Positions 42,731 to 55,050 of a stretch of DNA of 64,000 nucleotides are shown here, piece by piece. The stretch lies in assembly GCA_050084515.1 (NCBI GenBank), contig CM114273.1, positions 39,556,001 through 39,620,000 on the forward strand, given 5' to 3'. Numbering within the stretch: the first letter of the stretch is position 1; the number at the start of each line of letters is the position of its first letter. Below the pieces are notes generated by a model. That model worked only from the letters and a program-made list of their open reading frames with translations, made no database searches and was not told the DNA's origin. This DNA is from Blasia pusilla (taxonomy: Eukaryota; Marchantiophyta; Marchantiopsida; Blasiales). The position numbers and the translations under genes were made by a program.

Positions 42731-43044
42731 AAAATGAGGAAGGGGGTAGGCGAACGCCCCGTTCTTCGCGAACTCACGGCACGAAGATATACCGTGCCGC
42801 GAAGTCACGGCTACGTGAAGTTCAAGATATACCGTGCTTCGCGAAGTCACGAAGCACTGAGGTTCCAGACAGCCCATGCTTCGCGAAGCAGCGAAGCGCA
42901 GGAGTTGAGGAAGGGGAAGCGTGGCGAAGCCGTGAAGCGCCCACTTTCTTGTTACAGCCCCGGCGCCACAACCAAGAACGGACAGGGGGGGAGCGGACTA
43001 TAAGAGCCGTCTGGTGTAACAAAGCGGGTATTTTCATGGACGGG
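42731..43044 (+). other. Spacer between pol and third ORF
   Basis: Rich in GCGAAGCACG and AAGCACGAAG motifs like those in the LTRs. No gene seen. Confidence 0.5.
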
Positions 43045-44946
43045 ATCACCACAAAGTTGCGTAGCAGGCCAAAGCAGGGTGTCCATCGAGATCGACCTAG
43101 CAACATGCCTCGCGAGGACTCCACACCCATTCTGCGAAGCACGGCGATGCCGACGGTCAAGCTATCACCGGAGCTGATCAAAGCGCTGGAGGAGCGATCG
43201 TTGGCAACTTTCTTTCAAGCCAACTCGACTCTAACATCCGGAGAACTCCTAGGAGAGCTTCGCTCTGCGTCTGCAGTCGCCAAATTTCGAAAGAAGGGTC
43301 TTCGGTATCGAGCTCAGCCCCAACACTAGACGGCGGACGACTCGAGAGCAACTTATCTGCTCCCGGCTGCGCCAGAGTACAAGTATGACACGGAGTTGCT
43401 AGTCAAACATGAAGATCTTTTAGCACTCGGCTGTGTCACGTCTGAGCGCCTGGGCAGGAACGGCTACAAGGCTTCGTCACTCTCTCCGCCCGTCTTTGGT
43501 CAGTTTTGCAAGCATTTGATGACCCTGTTTTACCCCGCTCGTTCTTACTATCTGACGAACAAGATCTTGAAGATGTGCTACATTATCTAGAATCAACACC
43601 TCAACCCCGAAGCCCTAGGAGTCGACTTTGCTGCTTTTGTGGACGGGCACATACGAGGAATGGTGGACGTGCTTCATCCAAGCACAAAGTCCTTCCTATC
43701 TCCTTTCTTAATTCATCTTTATATTCACAAGCAGGAATTAACCGTAGAGGAGGCGTTAGATTGGTCGCAAGTGACCCCCGTCCGACTACCACGGAAAGGC
43801 GCAACTAGTACCAGGGGTAGCCGTGAAGTCACCCCGCCCTCCAAAGCACCTCAGCAACATCCGCACACTTCGGCTGTGAAGAAAGACGAAGATATCAACG
43901 AAATTCCTCGACCAAAGCGAGGCCGGGTCAATTTTGAAACACCCCCGAACCCAGAACCTGTCATGCAGGAGGATTCCGACGAGACCCCGCGGGCAAGGGA
44001 TCATCAACCTACACTTCGTCTCATGTCGCAGACGGCAGACGACATGATATGGTTCTTGCAAATGGCAGTTCGTGTCTTGAACCAACTCCAACGGGTTCTT
44101 CACCTTGAGGATACGACGTCCGTGGACGATTATTTAGAAGGCTTGCACGACCTCAACTGCAGAGCCCAAGCTTTGTCAGACCACCAAGTACAGCGTCGAG
44201 TAGCAGAAACGAATCTGCAATTACGGAATCAGGAACTCAAAGACACGAAGACCACGCTTCGCAAAACTCAAAGCGACTTGGTCCAGTACGAAGCACGGAA
44301 CGCACGCCAATGGGAAAGTTTGGCGATTAACCTCGAATGTGGGGCAGATCAGTTAGTTTCGCAGATCAAGGAAGCTTTGCACCTCATTGACAAGCATCAA
44401 CATCAAACACGGCGGGTTCACACTGAATTCAAGAAGTTGTCAATCCAACATTCTGAGTCTTCGAAGTTGCTTCAAGAACATCAAGAAGCAAACAAAGACT
44501 TACTGGCGCAGTGGGCGGAGGCTACCGGGAGGATCGCAGTCTTGGAGGCAGAGCAGAAGCTACTCAATGAAGCCCAGATGGACCCGGACGATGTCAAAGA
44601 GCTGGTCGACGAAGCAAGCAAGAACTTCGAAGAGCAGATGAACAAGGAAATCGACTACATCAACAAACATTGGAAGCGCCAATTCGACAATCATACTAAG
44701 TCTCTTCCAGAAGTAGTACCCACTCTTTCACTTACTCTTGAAGAATTACCAGCATTCACTCCATCTGATGTCTTAGTCCAGAATGAAGTCCTCGGAAGTC
44801 ACTTAGTTGTTAACAAGTCGCGAGAAAGAATGCGCAATCATACCCCTAACATTATCAACAAACCTTCTACGATTCACGGCCGTTTGGTGCCTACCCCTCA
44901 ATTTGATAGTTTAGATGACACTTTTATGGAGATAGGAGATACATCA
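43045..44946 (+). CDS. Third ORF of full-length gypsy, coiled-coil protein
   Basis: The main open frame is 43,639-44,946 (436 codons), and its N-terminal part lies in nearby frames from about 43,105 (KLSPELIKALEERSLATFFQ; LPAAPEYKYDTELLVKHEDL). It has a Pro-rich, basic stretch (RPKRGRVNFETPPNPEP) and then a long predicted coiled coil with heptad-like Leu/Gln/Glu (LSDHQVQRRVAETNLQLRNQ; WAEATGRIAVLEAEQKLLNE), ending FMEIGDTS. No transmembrane segment or signal peptide is visible, so it does not look like an envelope protein. Sense-strand placement after integrase parallels the extra ORF of Athila-group elements. The deleted copy at 12,608-12,886 keeps its end. Function unknown. Confidence 0.65.
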
Positions 44947-44976
44947 TGAAGTGTTCGCCGGGGCGGCTCACATTTG

Positions 44977-44988
44977 AGGGAGGGGGTA
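44977..44988 (+). other. Polypurine tract of full-length gypsy
   Basis: GAGGGAGGGGGTA directly precedes the 3' LTR; the same tract precedes the LTR at 13,100. Confidence 0.85.
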
Positions 44989-46153
44989 TGTGATACCCAC
45001 AATTTTGTAATCTTGAAGAATATATCTTTTTATTCAACGAAGACTCTTGTATATTATGATTTTGATTATGATTATTTATTATTATGAAGAAGAATAAGTG
45101 AATCACCAAGCTCCAAAGACAAGGCAGAGAGATGAAGATCAAGGATTTGCCTTAGAGGAGAATCAAAAGCTGTAAAGAAGTATAAAAGATCAAAGCGAAT
45201 CTCAGCGAAGCTCAACGAAGCTCAGTGAAGCTCAGTGACGCTCAATGAAGCTCTATATACGAAGTACTTCGCTCTTGAACGAAGCACGAAGAAGAAGGAA
45301 GAACTTCGTCCTCCGGAAATTTAGCCCAGCGAAGCTCAGCATAATTGAGATTCGAAACGACACATAGTTTAAACAATTAGACTAGGAAAGGGCGCGACCC
45401 TTTGTATCAAATCGGTAGTTAGAACAGTTTTGTACCGCGGATTCATAGGGATCGTAGGAAAAGCTAAGAGAACCATAGATCTAGGTATTCTGAGATATTG
45501 AAAAGACACCAACTTCATCAAGAACGCTTCGGATCATAGAAACGATCCTACTCTCGAGAATATTTAAGAAACAGGACAGAAGCTATTATTATCATTCGCT
45601 CATGAAGTCCTTATGTTGTAGGAATGGTCCGAGCAAGAGAGTTGTACCCTCTCGAGCTTGTAGATACTTTGAAGTCTTCCAATTCTTGATGGAGTAGTAA
45701 AGCATTCATTCATTCATTCTGATGTGTGATGCTTATGTCTGAATATTCTTTTTGGGTCTGCTGAGTGAAGAGTGAATCAGGCGAACCTTTCTCATCAATG
45801 GAATAATCAATATAAAGTTGTATGAAATCTGTTTGAGAGAGTAACTGCCCTGACGGATTGAGTTAAAGTAGGAGAAGCCAGCTTTATTCTTGAGGTCTCT
45901 TTGAGGTTCCGAGATGTCGAGAGAACAAATTTCCTGAGCGTCCTTTAAACTCCACTCGAGAGAATTGAAGAAGAAAACATAGGTACTTAAAAAAAGATCG
46001 GAAGATATTACTGGAATATTACATTTAAATTACATAATCAATTACACTTTTACAACATAATCATCACTTTATACTCTCTTTTCATTCAACAATGATCCTC
46101 TTGGGGATCGAACTCTACAATTGACTGTAAATAAGAAACACTTAGACATTACA
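44989..46153 (+). repeat. 3' LTR of full-length gypsy
   Basis: 1,165 bp, TGTGATACCC...CATTACA. Differs from the 5' LTR by scattered substitutions and repeat-number changes, so the insertion is not very recent. Confidence 0.95.
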
Positions 46154-46158
46154 ACCCT
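46154..46158 (+). repeat. Target-site duplication, right (ACCCT)
   Basis: Matches 35,404-35,408. Confidence 0.85.
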
Positions 46159-46159
46159 T

Positions 46160-46760
46160 CAGATGTCACTGAAGTTAATCCCCACTCAAAGCTTTGGTGA
46201 AGATATCGACATGGTCATCCTCTGTTGGATAATAGACTAACTTGAAATCCTCTCTCTTGATCAACTTACGAACAAAATGATATTGGATCTCTGTATGCTT
46301 CGGATGAGCATGAAACACATGATTATGTGCTGTGAAAATACAACTCTGATTTTCAGACTCCATTATAGTTGCACTTTCTGGCGCTTCTCTTATGTCCTCT
46401 AATATCCATTGCAACCATATTGCTTCACATGAAGCATAAAAATCCGCCTTGTACTCCACCTTAGTAGAAGAAAGAGTCATTGTAGGTTGCTTCTTGTTGA
46501 CCCATGATATCACAACTGATCCTATCAATAAGCAATAACTTGAGATAAATCTTCGAAAACCTAGTCCCTTGCCCAATCCGAGTCACAAAAGCTTGTGGTT
46601 TTTGTCCCGGATGTGTATGTGATGTTGTAGTTAATATTGCCTTTGAGGTACTTGAACAAATGAATCCTTACCTTCCAATGATTCCCACCAAACTTAGTTG
46701 AGGGCCTACTCAAGACGCCCATAACAAAATTGATGGTTAGTCTTGTATTGCACAAAAATT
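46160..46760 (-). pseudogene. copia RNase H
   Basis: VISWVNKKQPTMTLSSTKVE, ASCEAIWLQWILEDIREAP and HPKHTEIQYHFVRKLIKRED, then YPTEDDHVDIFTKAL, are the standard end of copia pol. Upstream, GNHWKVRIHLFKYLKGNINY and FCDSDWARD mark the RT-RNase H link with the SD(A)DWAGD motif. A frame change separates the two parts. Confidence 0.9.
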
Positions 46761-46979
46761 AAAAAACTGCCCACAAGGCTTCCATACATCTTTTCATCTA
46801 CCAATATTGAAACATCCTCCATAGTGAGCTTCAAATCCACCTCCATTGGCTAGACCACTTCTATACACTCGCTCTTCCATACATCTTTTCATCTACCAAT
46901 ATTGAAACAACCTCCATTGGCTAGACCACTTCCTTACACTCGCTCTTCCCGAATGCCTTCAAGATTTCTCTAGACCGTG

Positions 46980-47920
46980 TACTTTTGCTAAGAAAGAAAA
47001 AAAGAATTTGGCTGTTTCCAAATCTCAAGGTTTATAAAGTAATACAAAAGATCTAAATCTGACATTTCAAACTTAGATTTCAATACTTCCTTCCTTTCCT
47101 CTATTTTCTTACTGTGGTCTCTATTATGTTGAGATCATCCACATACATGACAATTAAAATATACATCCCATCTTTGCAAAACACACCTAGATTTGCTTCT
47201 GAAGGACTCTTGATGAGAGCCCTTTATCTGAAGAATGTATCTACTTGTTGATACCATATCTTGTGGTCTTGCTTGAACCCATAAAATGGTTGATGAAGCA
47301 AACATACTTTCTTTTCTGATGCGGGTGTCTCAAGAGTCAAAACTTGGTGGTTGAGATACGTAAACCTCCTCCTTTGGACTCCCACTTAGAAATGCAAACT
47401 TCTCATCGTATTGTTATATAAGCGAGCGTCTTGTTCCCGCCATCACTAGAATAATTTGAATCGTTCTCATCCTTACAATAAGAGCAAAAGTCTCATAGTA
47501 ATCAAAACCTTCAATATATAAATAACCTTGTGTAGCCAACCTTGCTTTGAGTTTATCCAATGTACATTTGACTTACACTTGCTCTTATACACCCACTTGG
47601 TACAAATTATCTTCTTGGGAGTATCTTCATGTCATTTGGCTTCTCAACCAAACTCCACGTTTGATTTCTTTGAATAGCTTCCATTTCCATCTCCATAGTT
47701 GCTAACCATTGACAGTCAGCAAGAGTCTCATCTCACCCAAACATGACGCCTCTTCCACCTTCAAGACCTTTGTCATTAAGGCCATGTAGATTAGATGTAC
47801 GGAAGCTCTATTCTAATCCTCTAGTCTCTAGGATCTCCTTGGATGTGTAGCTACTTCATTAGTTTCTGGTGGATCCTTACCATCCAAAAGCTGCTTTACC
47901 CACTTAGGATATGACAATTG
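46980..47920 (-). pseudogene. copia reverse transcriptase
   Basis: Minus-strand fragments read QPFYGFKQDHKIWYQQVDTF near 47,250 (LYGLKQAPR-W equivalent) and DGMYILIVMYVDDLN near 47,150 with the intact YVDD catalytic motif. Many frame breaks and a tandem duplication (LTMEDVSILVDEKM-like sequence at about 46,780-46,930) show decay. The N-terminal RT region (47,400-47,900) is harder to follow. Confidence 0.75.
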
Positions 47921-48389
47921 TAGTGGAAGAGCTTGTTGGATTCTCAACAACCACTTCTCTTAGCACCATTAATCTGATCGGTCCCCTTATATGAGAAGAA
48001 GCATAGATTGAAGGTTTCGACTTAGATGTCAAAACAGTCATAGTAATATGATGTGGGTGGTTTATGGAGTAGCGTTACTAGGAAAAAGAAAACCCTTAGT
48101 TTTTTAAGTAGTGAATAAAAATAGTCAAGAGCCGCAGCGGTAGCACATTCACGTATGTGGAGTTATCTCCATGTTCAGGTTCCATCAAAGCTCTTTTGTG
48201 AGCACAGGGACGGACTAGGCCACTTTGTATCTCCAAGATTTGTAACATGTTTCAGTGTTTTGTCAGATTTTGTTTGTCACATAGCATGATGCTCTCTTAA
48301 ATCATCACCAAATTCTTCTGCTTTGTGATCTAGTGTAAACATTGATGATGCGCTTTGGAAGGTTATCTCTTGATTTGAGGATAATGTGG

Positions 48390-48908
48390 ATGGACCATTG
48401 ATGTCCGCCATTTGATGAGGTTATTCGTGGAACACCACATCACGACTCATAAGCATCTTTTCGCCTTAGGACACCATACGCAATCGGATTTAGACTCATC
48501 ACTATATCCAATAAAGATATATTTCCTACTCTTGGACTCGAGCTTGGTCCTTGATGCATCAAGAATGTATACAAAGCATTTGCTACCAAAAGTCATGAAG
48601 TGTTGGATTCATGGTACCTTACTTGAGTATGCTTGATGAGGAGTTATGCCTTGCCCTAACTTGGTCGCATTTCTATTTAGGATATAAATGGCAGTATTAA
48701 CAACTTTAACCCAAAAACCTTTTGTTAGTCCTTTTTCTTTCATCCAGATCTTGCCATCTTCACCGCTCTCTAATTTTGACCCTCAAAAAATTCATTTTAT
48801 TATGGTATATGTGACGTGGTTAGCTATCGCTTAATTCCATGCTCCCCTAGATATTTTTTGAATTCCATGGATAAGAATTCTCCTCCTTGATCGATGTGAA
48901 GCTTTTGT
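48390..48908 (-). pseudogene. copia integrase, C-terminal part
   Basis: Minus strand: QKLHIDQGGEFLSMEFKKYL at 48,840-48,908 (second Asp and GGEF motif), then, toward 48,480, SRTKLESKSRKYIFIGYS, the exit motif of copia integrase. It joins the part beyond copy #2: removing that element and one duplication restores an uninterrupted frame. Confidence 0.85.
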
Positions 48909-48912
48909 ACCT

Positions 48913-49324
48913 TGTCAGATCTTATTTCGACGTAGGTAGAGTTCTATCGTGTCAACGGCTTAGAGAGTTAGCGGGCTGTTCGGGTGTAACTTTGTCCTGA
49001 GTGACCATTGAACCGTTGATCGGGTCAACGGTCACCCAATAACCTGTGCACGCAGGTTGTTGTTGGTAGGGCTACTTTTGGGGGAAAAGCTAAAAAAGCT
49101 CTTCCAAAGGGTATAAGAGTGAGAGAGATGGCTTTCTCAAGCCATCTTTCTCATGTTGCGCCTTAGGAACGCCTCTCTTGCATAGACGTGTGTGGGTGTG
49201 TAGGATTTAGGGTGCTACCATCCGGATTCCCTTATAGCAGAGGGTGGATATGGTCTGATATGCCAATGTAGATTCATGAGTGGAGTTTTAGGCCGGGTGA
49301 GCCATTTTTATTACTCTTGATTTT
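48913..49324 (+). repeat. Terminal repeat A1 (copy #2)
   Basis: 412 bp. Contains GGGTATAAGAG (TATA-like, about 49,109) and the hairpin AGATGGCTTTCTCAAGCCAT. Ends CTTGATTTT before ACATGAGAAAG. A2 (55,051-55,603) is its direct repeat, longer by an internal indel. Confidence 0.8.
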
Positions 49325-51866
49325 ACATGAGAAAGTTGCAAGGGGGCAGGGAATTCATTGGTTGCAGAGAGGCAAGCGAGTTGCCTCAGTTGGGGAGCCC
49401 TTGGAGACGCTGGTTGACATTTTTCTGTTTGAAAGGTCGTGCGCGGACGCACTGCTCATTTGTCTCAAATTTTCACGGGTAGCGGACTAGAGTAGAGCAA
49501 TAGCAGAGTGGCAGACATGGTGCTTGAGTCTAGCACCATTGAGAGAACATGAGCAGTAAAAAATGAGAAGGTTAAACAACTTTAGTAGAAGCCACCATAA
49601 ACGTCATGAGGGCAGCGAGGCTAGGTCATAGCCGCCTAGCGCAAGATTAGGGCGCGGGAAATTTTAGGTCGGAGGAGAGTTGTTGTAAAGCCGCGGGCTG
49701 TGGGTTGAGGTCCGGGAGGAGGAAATTAAAGGAGTGAATCTGGGAGCCAAGGGGGGGCGGGGGCAGCTGCATAGGGCAGCATGCTCGAGCAAGAGTTTGG
49801 GAGGGGCTAAGTGCGCAAGGAGGCAGTGCGTGTCAAAATGGGCCTAAGAAGGCAAAGGTACTACCGCGGGGCCAAAAATGGCAACAACGTCAGAAGGAAG
49901 AGCCATTATGGCTCCAAGGATCTAGGGGAGGTGCGTTGTACCTAAGGAGGAGTCAATGCGGTGGAAGAAGGGAGAGGTATGTACTTGGGCCACGGTAACG
50001 GGAAAAATGGGAAAAGAAGGATGACGAGAGAGAGAGAACCTTGCCGGTTTGAGGAAAGGAGCCGTAGGAGTTGGGAAGAAGGATAGAGAAGAATAAAATA
50101 TAAATATGTAGAAAAAGGATGGGAAACCCATCACGATACAAAAGAGGGGTATGGAGAGCCAAAAAATAGACCTCAAGAGGCCGGAACCGGCCCCAAGGAG
50201 AAAGAAGGGGGCCTCCCCCCTAACGACCAAAATCACCAATAGTAGAGACAATATCAGCAACACCTAGAGAACTATGACTACTACTAAGTGGGCCTCTAGC
50301 ATTTGGCGTCTCCAACCTCCTGAGCCCGCCGCAGAAGCCCATTTGCCGGGGCGCGCTGCAAAGCTATGGAGACCCGTTGTCTACAATAAAGTTTCGTACT
50401 GGCTAAGGACAACCCATTTCTTGACTGGAGATGATGGGCGCAATCCATAAGGAATGAGTCAAACCTCTCCCCCATCACCCCGTACATCTCAATGGCTAGG
50501 GGGATAAATCGATGTCCATCATGAAGTCGACTATAAATGTGGGTCTTCTTGACCACCGTCGCTCCTTGTAGCAATCTCCCTTGTGCTACCACTTGGGCTC
50601 GCACCGCCTCCTGCATAGGATCCTTCACTACAACATCCGCTACCACCACCTCAGACTCCCTTGTCATGTAGAGATCAGCATGGATAAGGGAATCCCACAT
50701 GGAGTAGTGCCTCTCTCTTTGTACATGGAATCCACTCTCCCGAGCAATAGAGGGAAGAAAGGAGAGGAGAGGGACCATCTCCATAGGAATCCGTGCCTAT
50801 GGGGGATCATTATGGCTCCAAGATCAAAGGTAGTCGGGTGGGTTGCGCCTAGCATGGGAGGAAGGAAGGGCTTGCCGCATAGGGCGGCGAGCCCGGAGTA
50901 AGGGCGAAGGGACTGGGGCGGGGATCGCGGGAGCTAAGGAGCTCCTAGGGTTGAGGAAGGTGGGAGAAAAGCGCATAGGGTAGCATGCAACCTAAATCCG
51001 GGGACCAAGGTTGGGGAGTGTGGGGGTGGCCGGAGATGAAACATGAGCCGGAAAAGAAAAGGAAAAAGTTGGGTCGTGTAGGGAGTGACAAAAATGGATG
51101 GGCCACAAGGTGAGCACAACTTGGGCGGGGCGCTAGAGGCAGAGTTTGGATGGAAGGAGAAGAAGAGGGTAAGGAGTTGATGGAGTTAGGAAAGAGTTTG
51201 GGAACGGGTGAAGGGAGAGTTTGAATGAGATTGCGGTTGATCAGGCTACGCAGTTGAGCAACAACCATGGTGTAGGGAGTAGTTCAAGTTGACTACGTGG
51301 TTGAGCAATGGACGTGTGCTCAGGAGTGGCAGAGAGATTTTTGGGACTTGATGTTTTCAATCGTGGCTGGGATTTGCGAGGGTTGTGATGGAGACACACC
51401 TGTTGATACCGACGGGTAGTCTGCATTTGTTGACGAGAGGATTGACGTGTTGTTCATGTCAATCCTGGAGAGTGTCGTGCCACGAGGGTAGCCGCACCAT
51501 ATGGAGAAGTCAGTGTTGACTATGCAGTAGAGTGGCAGGCTTGATCAAGTTACCCATTCGAGTCCCTTTTCCCACACTAATCTTGTGTGATTGAGAGTGT
51601 TGGGTATCGGGTAGTTGCTCGTGTTAGATGGGTGTAGCAATGGTGACTAGTGTAGTCTTCATGCATGTGTAGCATGTTTGTGGATATACGGCGGTTTCCG
51701 AGTAGAGGTCGTGTGTATGACCGAGAGTGTCAATAGTTTAGGCAAGTTAGTGGAAGGCTCATGGTAAGCCCGAGTATTAAGCGTGCGTGAGGACGGGTGT
51801 GTTGTAACGTGATTGGCATTGGTAGGTGAGCTAGTGAGGATTGTGGGAGATTCTCGGTGAGTCTGA
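49325..51866 (+). other. Leader of copy #2
   Basis: Long untranslated-looking region with hairpin GGCAAGCGAGTTGCC (about 49,370-49,384, shared with copy #3), the motif CAAGTTACCCATTCGAGTCC (51,544) also in #1 and #3, and one antisense LINE-like fragment (50,296-50,784). Confidence 0.55.
50296..50784 (-). pseudogene. Possible LINE-type ORF end fragment
   Basis: 162 codons open on the minus strand. HIYSRLHDGHRFIPLAIEMY, MGERFDSFLMDCAHHL and YCRQRVSIALQRAPANGL recall the C-terminal tail of some LINE-like reverse transcriptase proteins (pattern F-x-P-x-A-x-E-x-Y-G, then a helical F-L-x-x-C stretch and RQR-x-S-x-A-x-Q-R). Copy #3 lacks this segment in its leader. No RT motif is present, so the family call is tentative. 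Confidence 0.45.
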
Positions 51867-53900
51867 GTGCTTGAGTGGGTAGACAAGGTTGTCATCACAG
51901 CGTTCTTACAAGGTTCAAAAGAATGGGGTAGTACGAGTAGTGGTAGTGGAGTGACACAAAGTGGTATGAGGTATCAAGGGATTTTGAGTGAGGAACCACC
52001 CCGACTCCCATCCGTGGCTAGATTAATATCAATAGACAGCGAGTCTGGTGACGAGATCGTGGACAAGGATAGTGATATGTGGAGAGAGATGGATGACATG
52101 GGGCACCGGGGCATGCGTCATTTCTTGGGTGCGGTAGGCACCATAGATCTTGATGATTTCATCTAGGAGTTTGACACATGGTGCGACTTCCAAGAGATAC
52201 GGACCCCTACGCGGTTCAACCCTTTTATGGCATGGAAGGGGTTGTTCCAGCACTTGACGGATCACCTGATGGATGACTATATGGAGTTCCAATCTCTATA
52301 CTCTATAGAGATTGATGCCTGGAGAGTGTATTGGTCTCGAGGGTATGTGTCCACTAGTGGCCGCGAGGCGTATGATGGGATGGTGAGAACGGAGAGACCT
52401 TCACCATCAGCCTAGGGACTAGATGGAGAGGATGGTAGTGAGAGTGATGAGGTGGCAAAGACCTCTTGTGGTAGAGGACCACTGAGTTTTAGTCCTACAA
52501 TGGACTTCTTCCAAAAATTGGGGAGGAGCTACCAAGGCGTGCGGACCGACAAGCTGAAGAGTCTACAAGATTTTCAGCAAAGATTGGGTGAGAGTCTGAG
52601 GGAGGCATTCACGCGCATGCAACAGTTGATAGTTGCCACATATGGGGTGATTGAGACGCAGTGAGTGCAGTATTGGTACGGGATGCTGGATGCTAGATGA
52701 GGAGCTACGGAGGAGAGTTTGGGATGCGATGTTGCTTCACACAATGAAGCCCACATTGAAGGTGGTCTTTGAGTTGTTTGAGCGGGTAGAGCTGAACATG
52801 AGTGAGGAGTAGATGGCAACCACGGGATTTTCGTGGGATTCAACGGATTGACAAGTAGGAGTAGATCTACACATGCCCTAGCATGCACCAGTACCACGGG
52901 AGGGGGCCGGTGGGCCCATAGAGTAGGGCGGGTATTGTGGGCCGATGAGGCAACGACCTGTACCGACATATGTTTCCCAAGAGGGACCAGGGTTGGCTTG
53001 TTGGACGTGTGGTGGGTCACATAGGCAAAGGGACTGCCCACAGCATGGGAGAGGGCCACAAACGCCTATGATTGCTCACGAGCCACAAAGGATGGCCCCA
53101 CCACAATTGCACTATGATCATTATCATCGATATGGTCACACTAGGGATAGGTGTTTTGATCTTCGTCGGGAGGTACGTCAAGAGGTAAACAGAGGACTTG
53201 GGGGCGAGAGAGAGTTGGTGGAGATTGAGTAGTGGATGATCGTGGTGGTAGTGTGCCATCACCAATCATAGGAGACACGGGATGGGCACCCGATGCAGTG
53301 CTCCTTATGTGCATCGATTTGTTGGAGCAGAGGATTGCTGCCATGACGATGATGCAGCTATAGGTAGGCCCGGAGTTGAGAGTAGCTAGTGTGGTGCGAG
53401 CCTCTACATCTTACCATGATGCTAGTGAGGATTCTATAGGGATGGGGTTTATGTGTAGTGCGGCTCAGGTTGAGGCTATGCGGTGGTGACTCGAGGTGCT
53501 GCGAGAGTAACCTAGCCATCGAGAGGTGGGGTTGAGATTTACCCACAGGAGGGGACTGATGGGCGGCAGGCTAGGGTTCCCCAGTTGTTCACATTGTTGG
53601 AGGCAATAGTATACACCGTTGATGGTGCCTCCACGATCGGTAGTACCCACGGGTAAGACAGGTGCATTGACAACACGAGGAGTTGGAGAGCCGACTCCTA
53701 TCGGATCGGGTGGAGCCTATGTCGACCACGTTGTTGGAGACGGCCACTAGGATGAGCTACACTCCATTGCTTTCCGCCATGGAGTTGGAAACATTGGGAG
53801 TTGGACCAGCGAAGGTATTCTAAGTGGCCGCCACGTTGTGTGAGCGTGGAGAGGTGACTGCCTCTTGTTCAAAGGTAGTTGAGGAGATGGTGGACTTGCC
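51867..53900 (+). pseudogene. gag of DNMT-family gypsy (copy #2)
   Basis: Capsid-like part: MRHFLGAVGTIDLDDFI, stop, EFDTWCDFQEIRTPTRFNPF, WKGLFQHL, MDDYMEFQSLYSIEIDAW and LGESLREAFTRMQQLIVATY. Nucleocapsid part: zinc knuckles CWTCGGSHRQRDC and YDHYHRYGHTRDRC (Cys pair lost in the second), then DRLEQRIAAMT-like sequence. Stops at 52,164 and 52,810 stand where copy #3 has CAA and CAG, and at 52,413 where it has CGG. Heavily broken. Confidence 0.8.
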
Positions 53901-54640
53901 CTCGCAGTAGGTGCTCAAGAGGCGTTCCTCACTAAGTCATGGCATGGGGCGGGGGCAAATTAAGTTGGTAGATATGCCAACTCAAGTGGCCATAGAGTGA
54001 GCCATGATCACACCAGGTGTGGTGTTGTTGGATAAGGGAGCTAGAGTGTTATGCTTGGTTAGTCCCACAGGTACGATGTACCACCCATAGCGCTTCCTAC
54101 TTGATCTCGCAGCGCAACCCTTGATGTTAGGGAAGGCGATGTGTTTGGCGTTGGGATTATGGAAAGGCAATATTGAGCGTTGTTCCTTTCACATACAAAC
54201 CTCTATTGGGGGCATATCACCCACACAATACATTACTCGACAAGAGTGGTGGTTAGACTCTAGCCAGAGCATGAGTCGAATAGTGCGATGGTGCGCACTT
54301 GGGCGATAACGACACTAGCAAAGTCGTATGATGTGTTGGTAGGGAGTAAAATGTTGTATCTCCTTGGATTCATTCTGGATTTTTGGGAGGAGACAATTTC
54401 TTCTCGGCCAAGGTGGCGATCAGGTGATGGACGTGTGAGCCATCGACCTGTGCAATTTGCAAGAGGTGGTGATGGTCGACAGCGTGAGGATACGGTGACC
54501 ACGTTGGCAGCATTCACACATGGTGTTTGCTGATCAAGAGGGTTTGGGGAGAGGAGCTCACATGCGGAGGACATTCCCGTAGTTGATAGTCCCACAAAGA
54601 GACATGCTAGGGTGAGTTCTCTTCCCATGGTGCAAAGCTT
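53901..54640 (+). pseudogene. Protease region of DNMT-family gypsy (copy #2)
   Basis: LLDLAAQPLMLGKAMCLALG (near 54,095) stands at the place of the retropepsin D(S/T)GA motif and has DLAA, so the enzyme is likely dead. GLWKGNIERCSFHIQTSIGG and VLVGSKMLYLLGFILDFWEE follow. Copy #3 has DSG here. Confidence 0.65.
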
Positions 54641-54732
54641 CTTTATTTTTTTGGGTACGAGCGTTGAGATTCATAGAGTGCAGATGAGCTCGTGAGGCAA
54701 GCGTGGAGCTGTGTCTATGTTGGAGCATGGTA

Positions 54733-54774
54733 CGAGAGCATTAGAACTATTCGGAGGGATCAACACGTACGACG
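54733..54774 (+). pseudogene. Methyltransferase motif I stub (copy #2)
   Basis: RALELFGGINT matches RVLDLFGGIST of copies #1 and #3. The frame stops a few codons later and the next sequence belongs to the 3' end of the element, so everything from motif II to the PHD finger is deleted. Confidence 0.7.
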
Positions 54775-54910
54775 GGTTGCGGTAGTGTGGCAGTGTTGCG
54801 GGGATGACGGCATCGATGATGCTGGATGTGTATAGGATAGGAGATCATGTCGGGGACATATGTGTGTGCTATCTGGAGTAAGGGGACCTAACTTCCAGCT
54901 AGGGGGCGGT

Positions 54911-55050
54911 TATGGGGTCCCTTTGTATATGCGTGAGTAAATTTCGTTTATGTGTGGATCTACCCATATGTTGGGGAAGATCAGTGTTGTGTGGTGTGTA
55001 GATGTGACTAGCAATGTGGGTTGTGTAGCGATGTGTATGCGCACAACAAC
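54911..55050 (+). repeat. Terminal repeat B1 (copy #2)
   Basis: TTATGGGGTCCCTTTG...GCGCACAACAAC, directly after the G-rich tract CTAGGGGGCGG. Direct repeat of B2. Confidence 0.8.

Larger units (their letters stand above)
35409..46153 (+). mobile_element. Ty3/gypsy element, full length (10.7 kb)
   Basis: 5' LTR, tRNA-Asp-type primer site, gag, protease, RT, RNase H, integrase, a coiled-coil ORF, polypurine tract and 3' LTR, flanked by ACCCT on both sides. The primer site and GDLVLLYD-type integrase end resemble Tat/Athila-group plant elements. A few frameshifts are present, but most domains are open. Confidence 0.9.

Noticed and set aside
43639-44946. Envelope gene in the full-length gypsy
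   Set aside because: No signal peptide, membrane segment or glycosylation-rich region is visible; the protein is coiled coil.
54760-54785. A dyad half-site (CGACGGGTTGCGG) inside copy #2
   Set aside because: It is a single half-site without its partner, so chance is enough.
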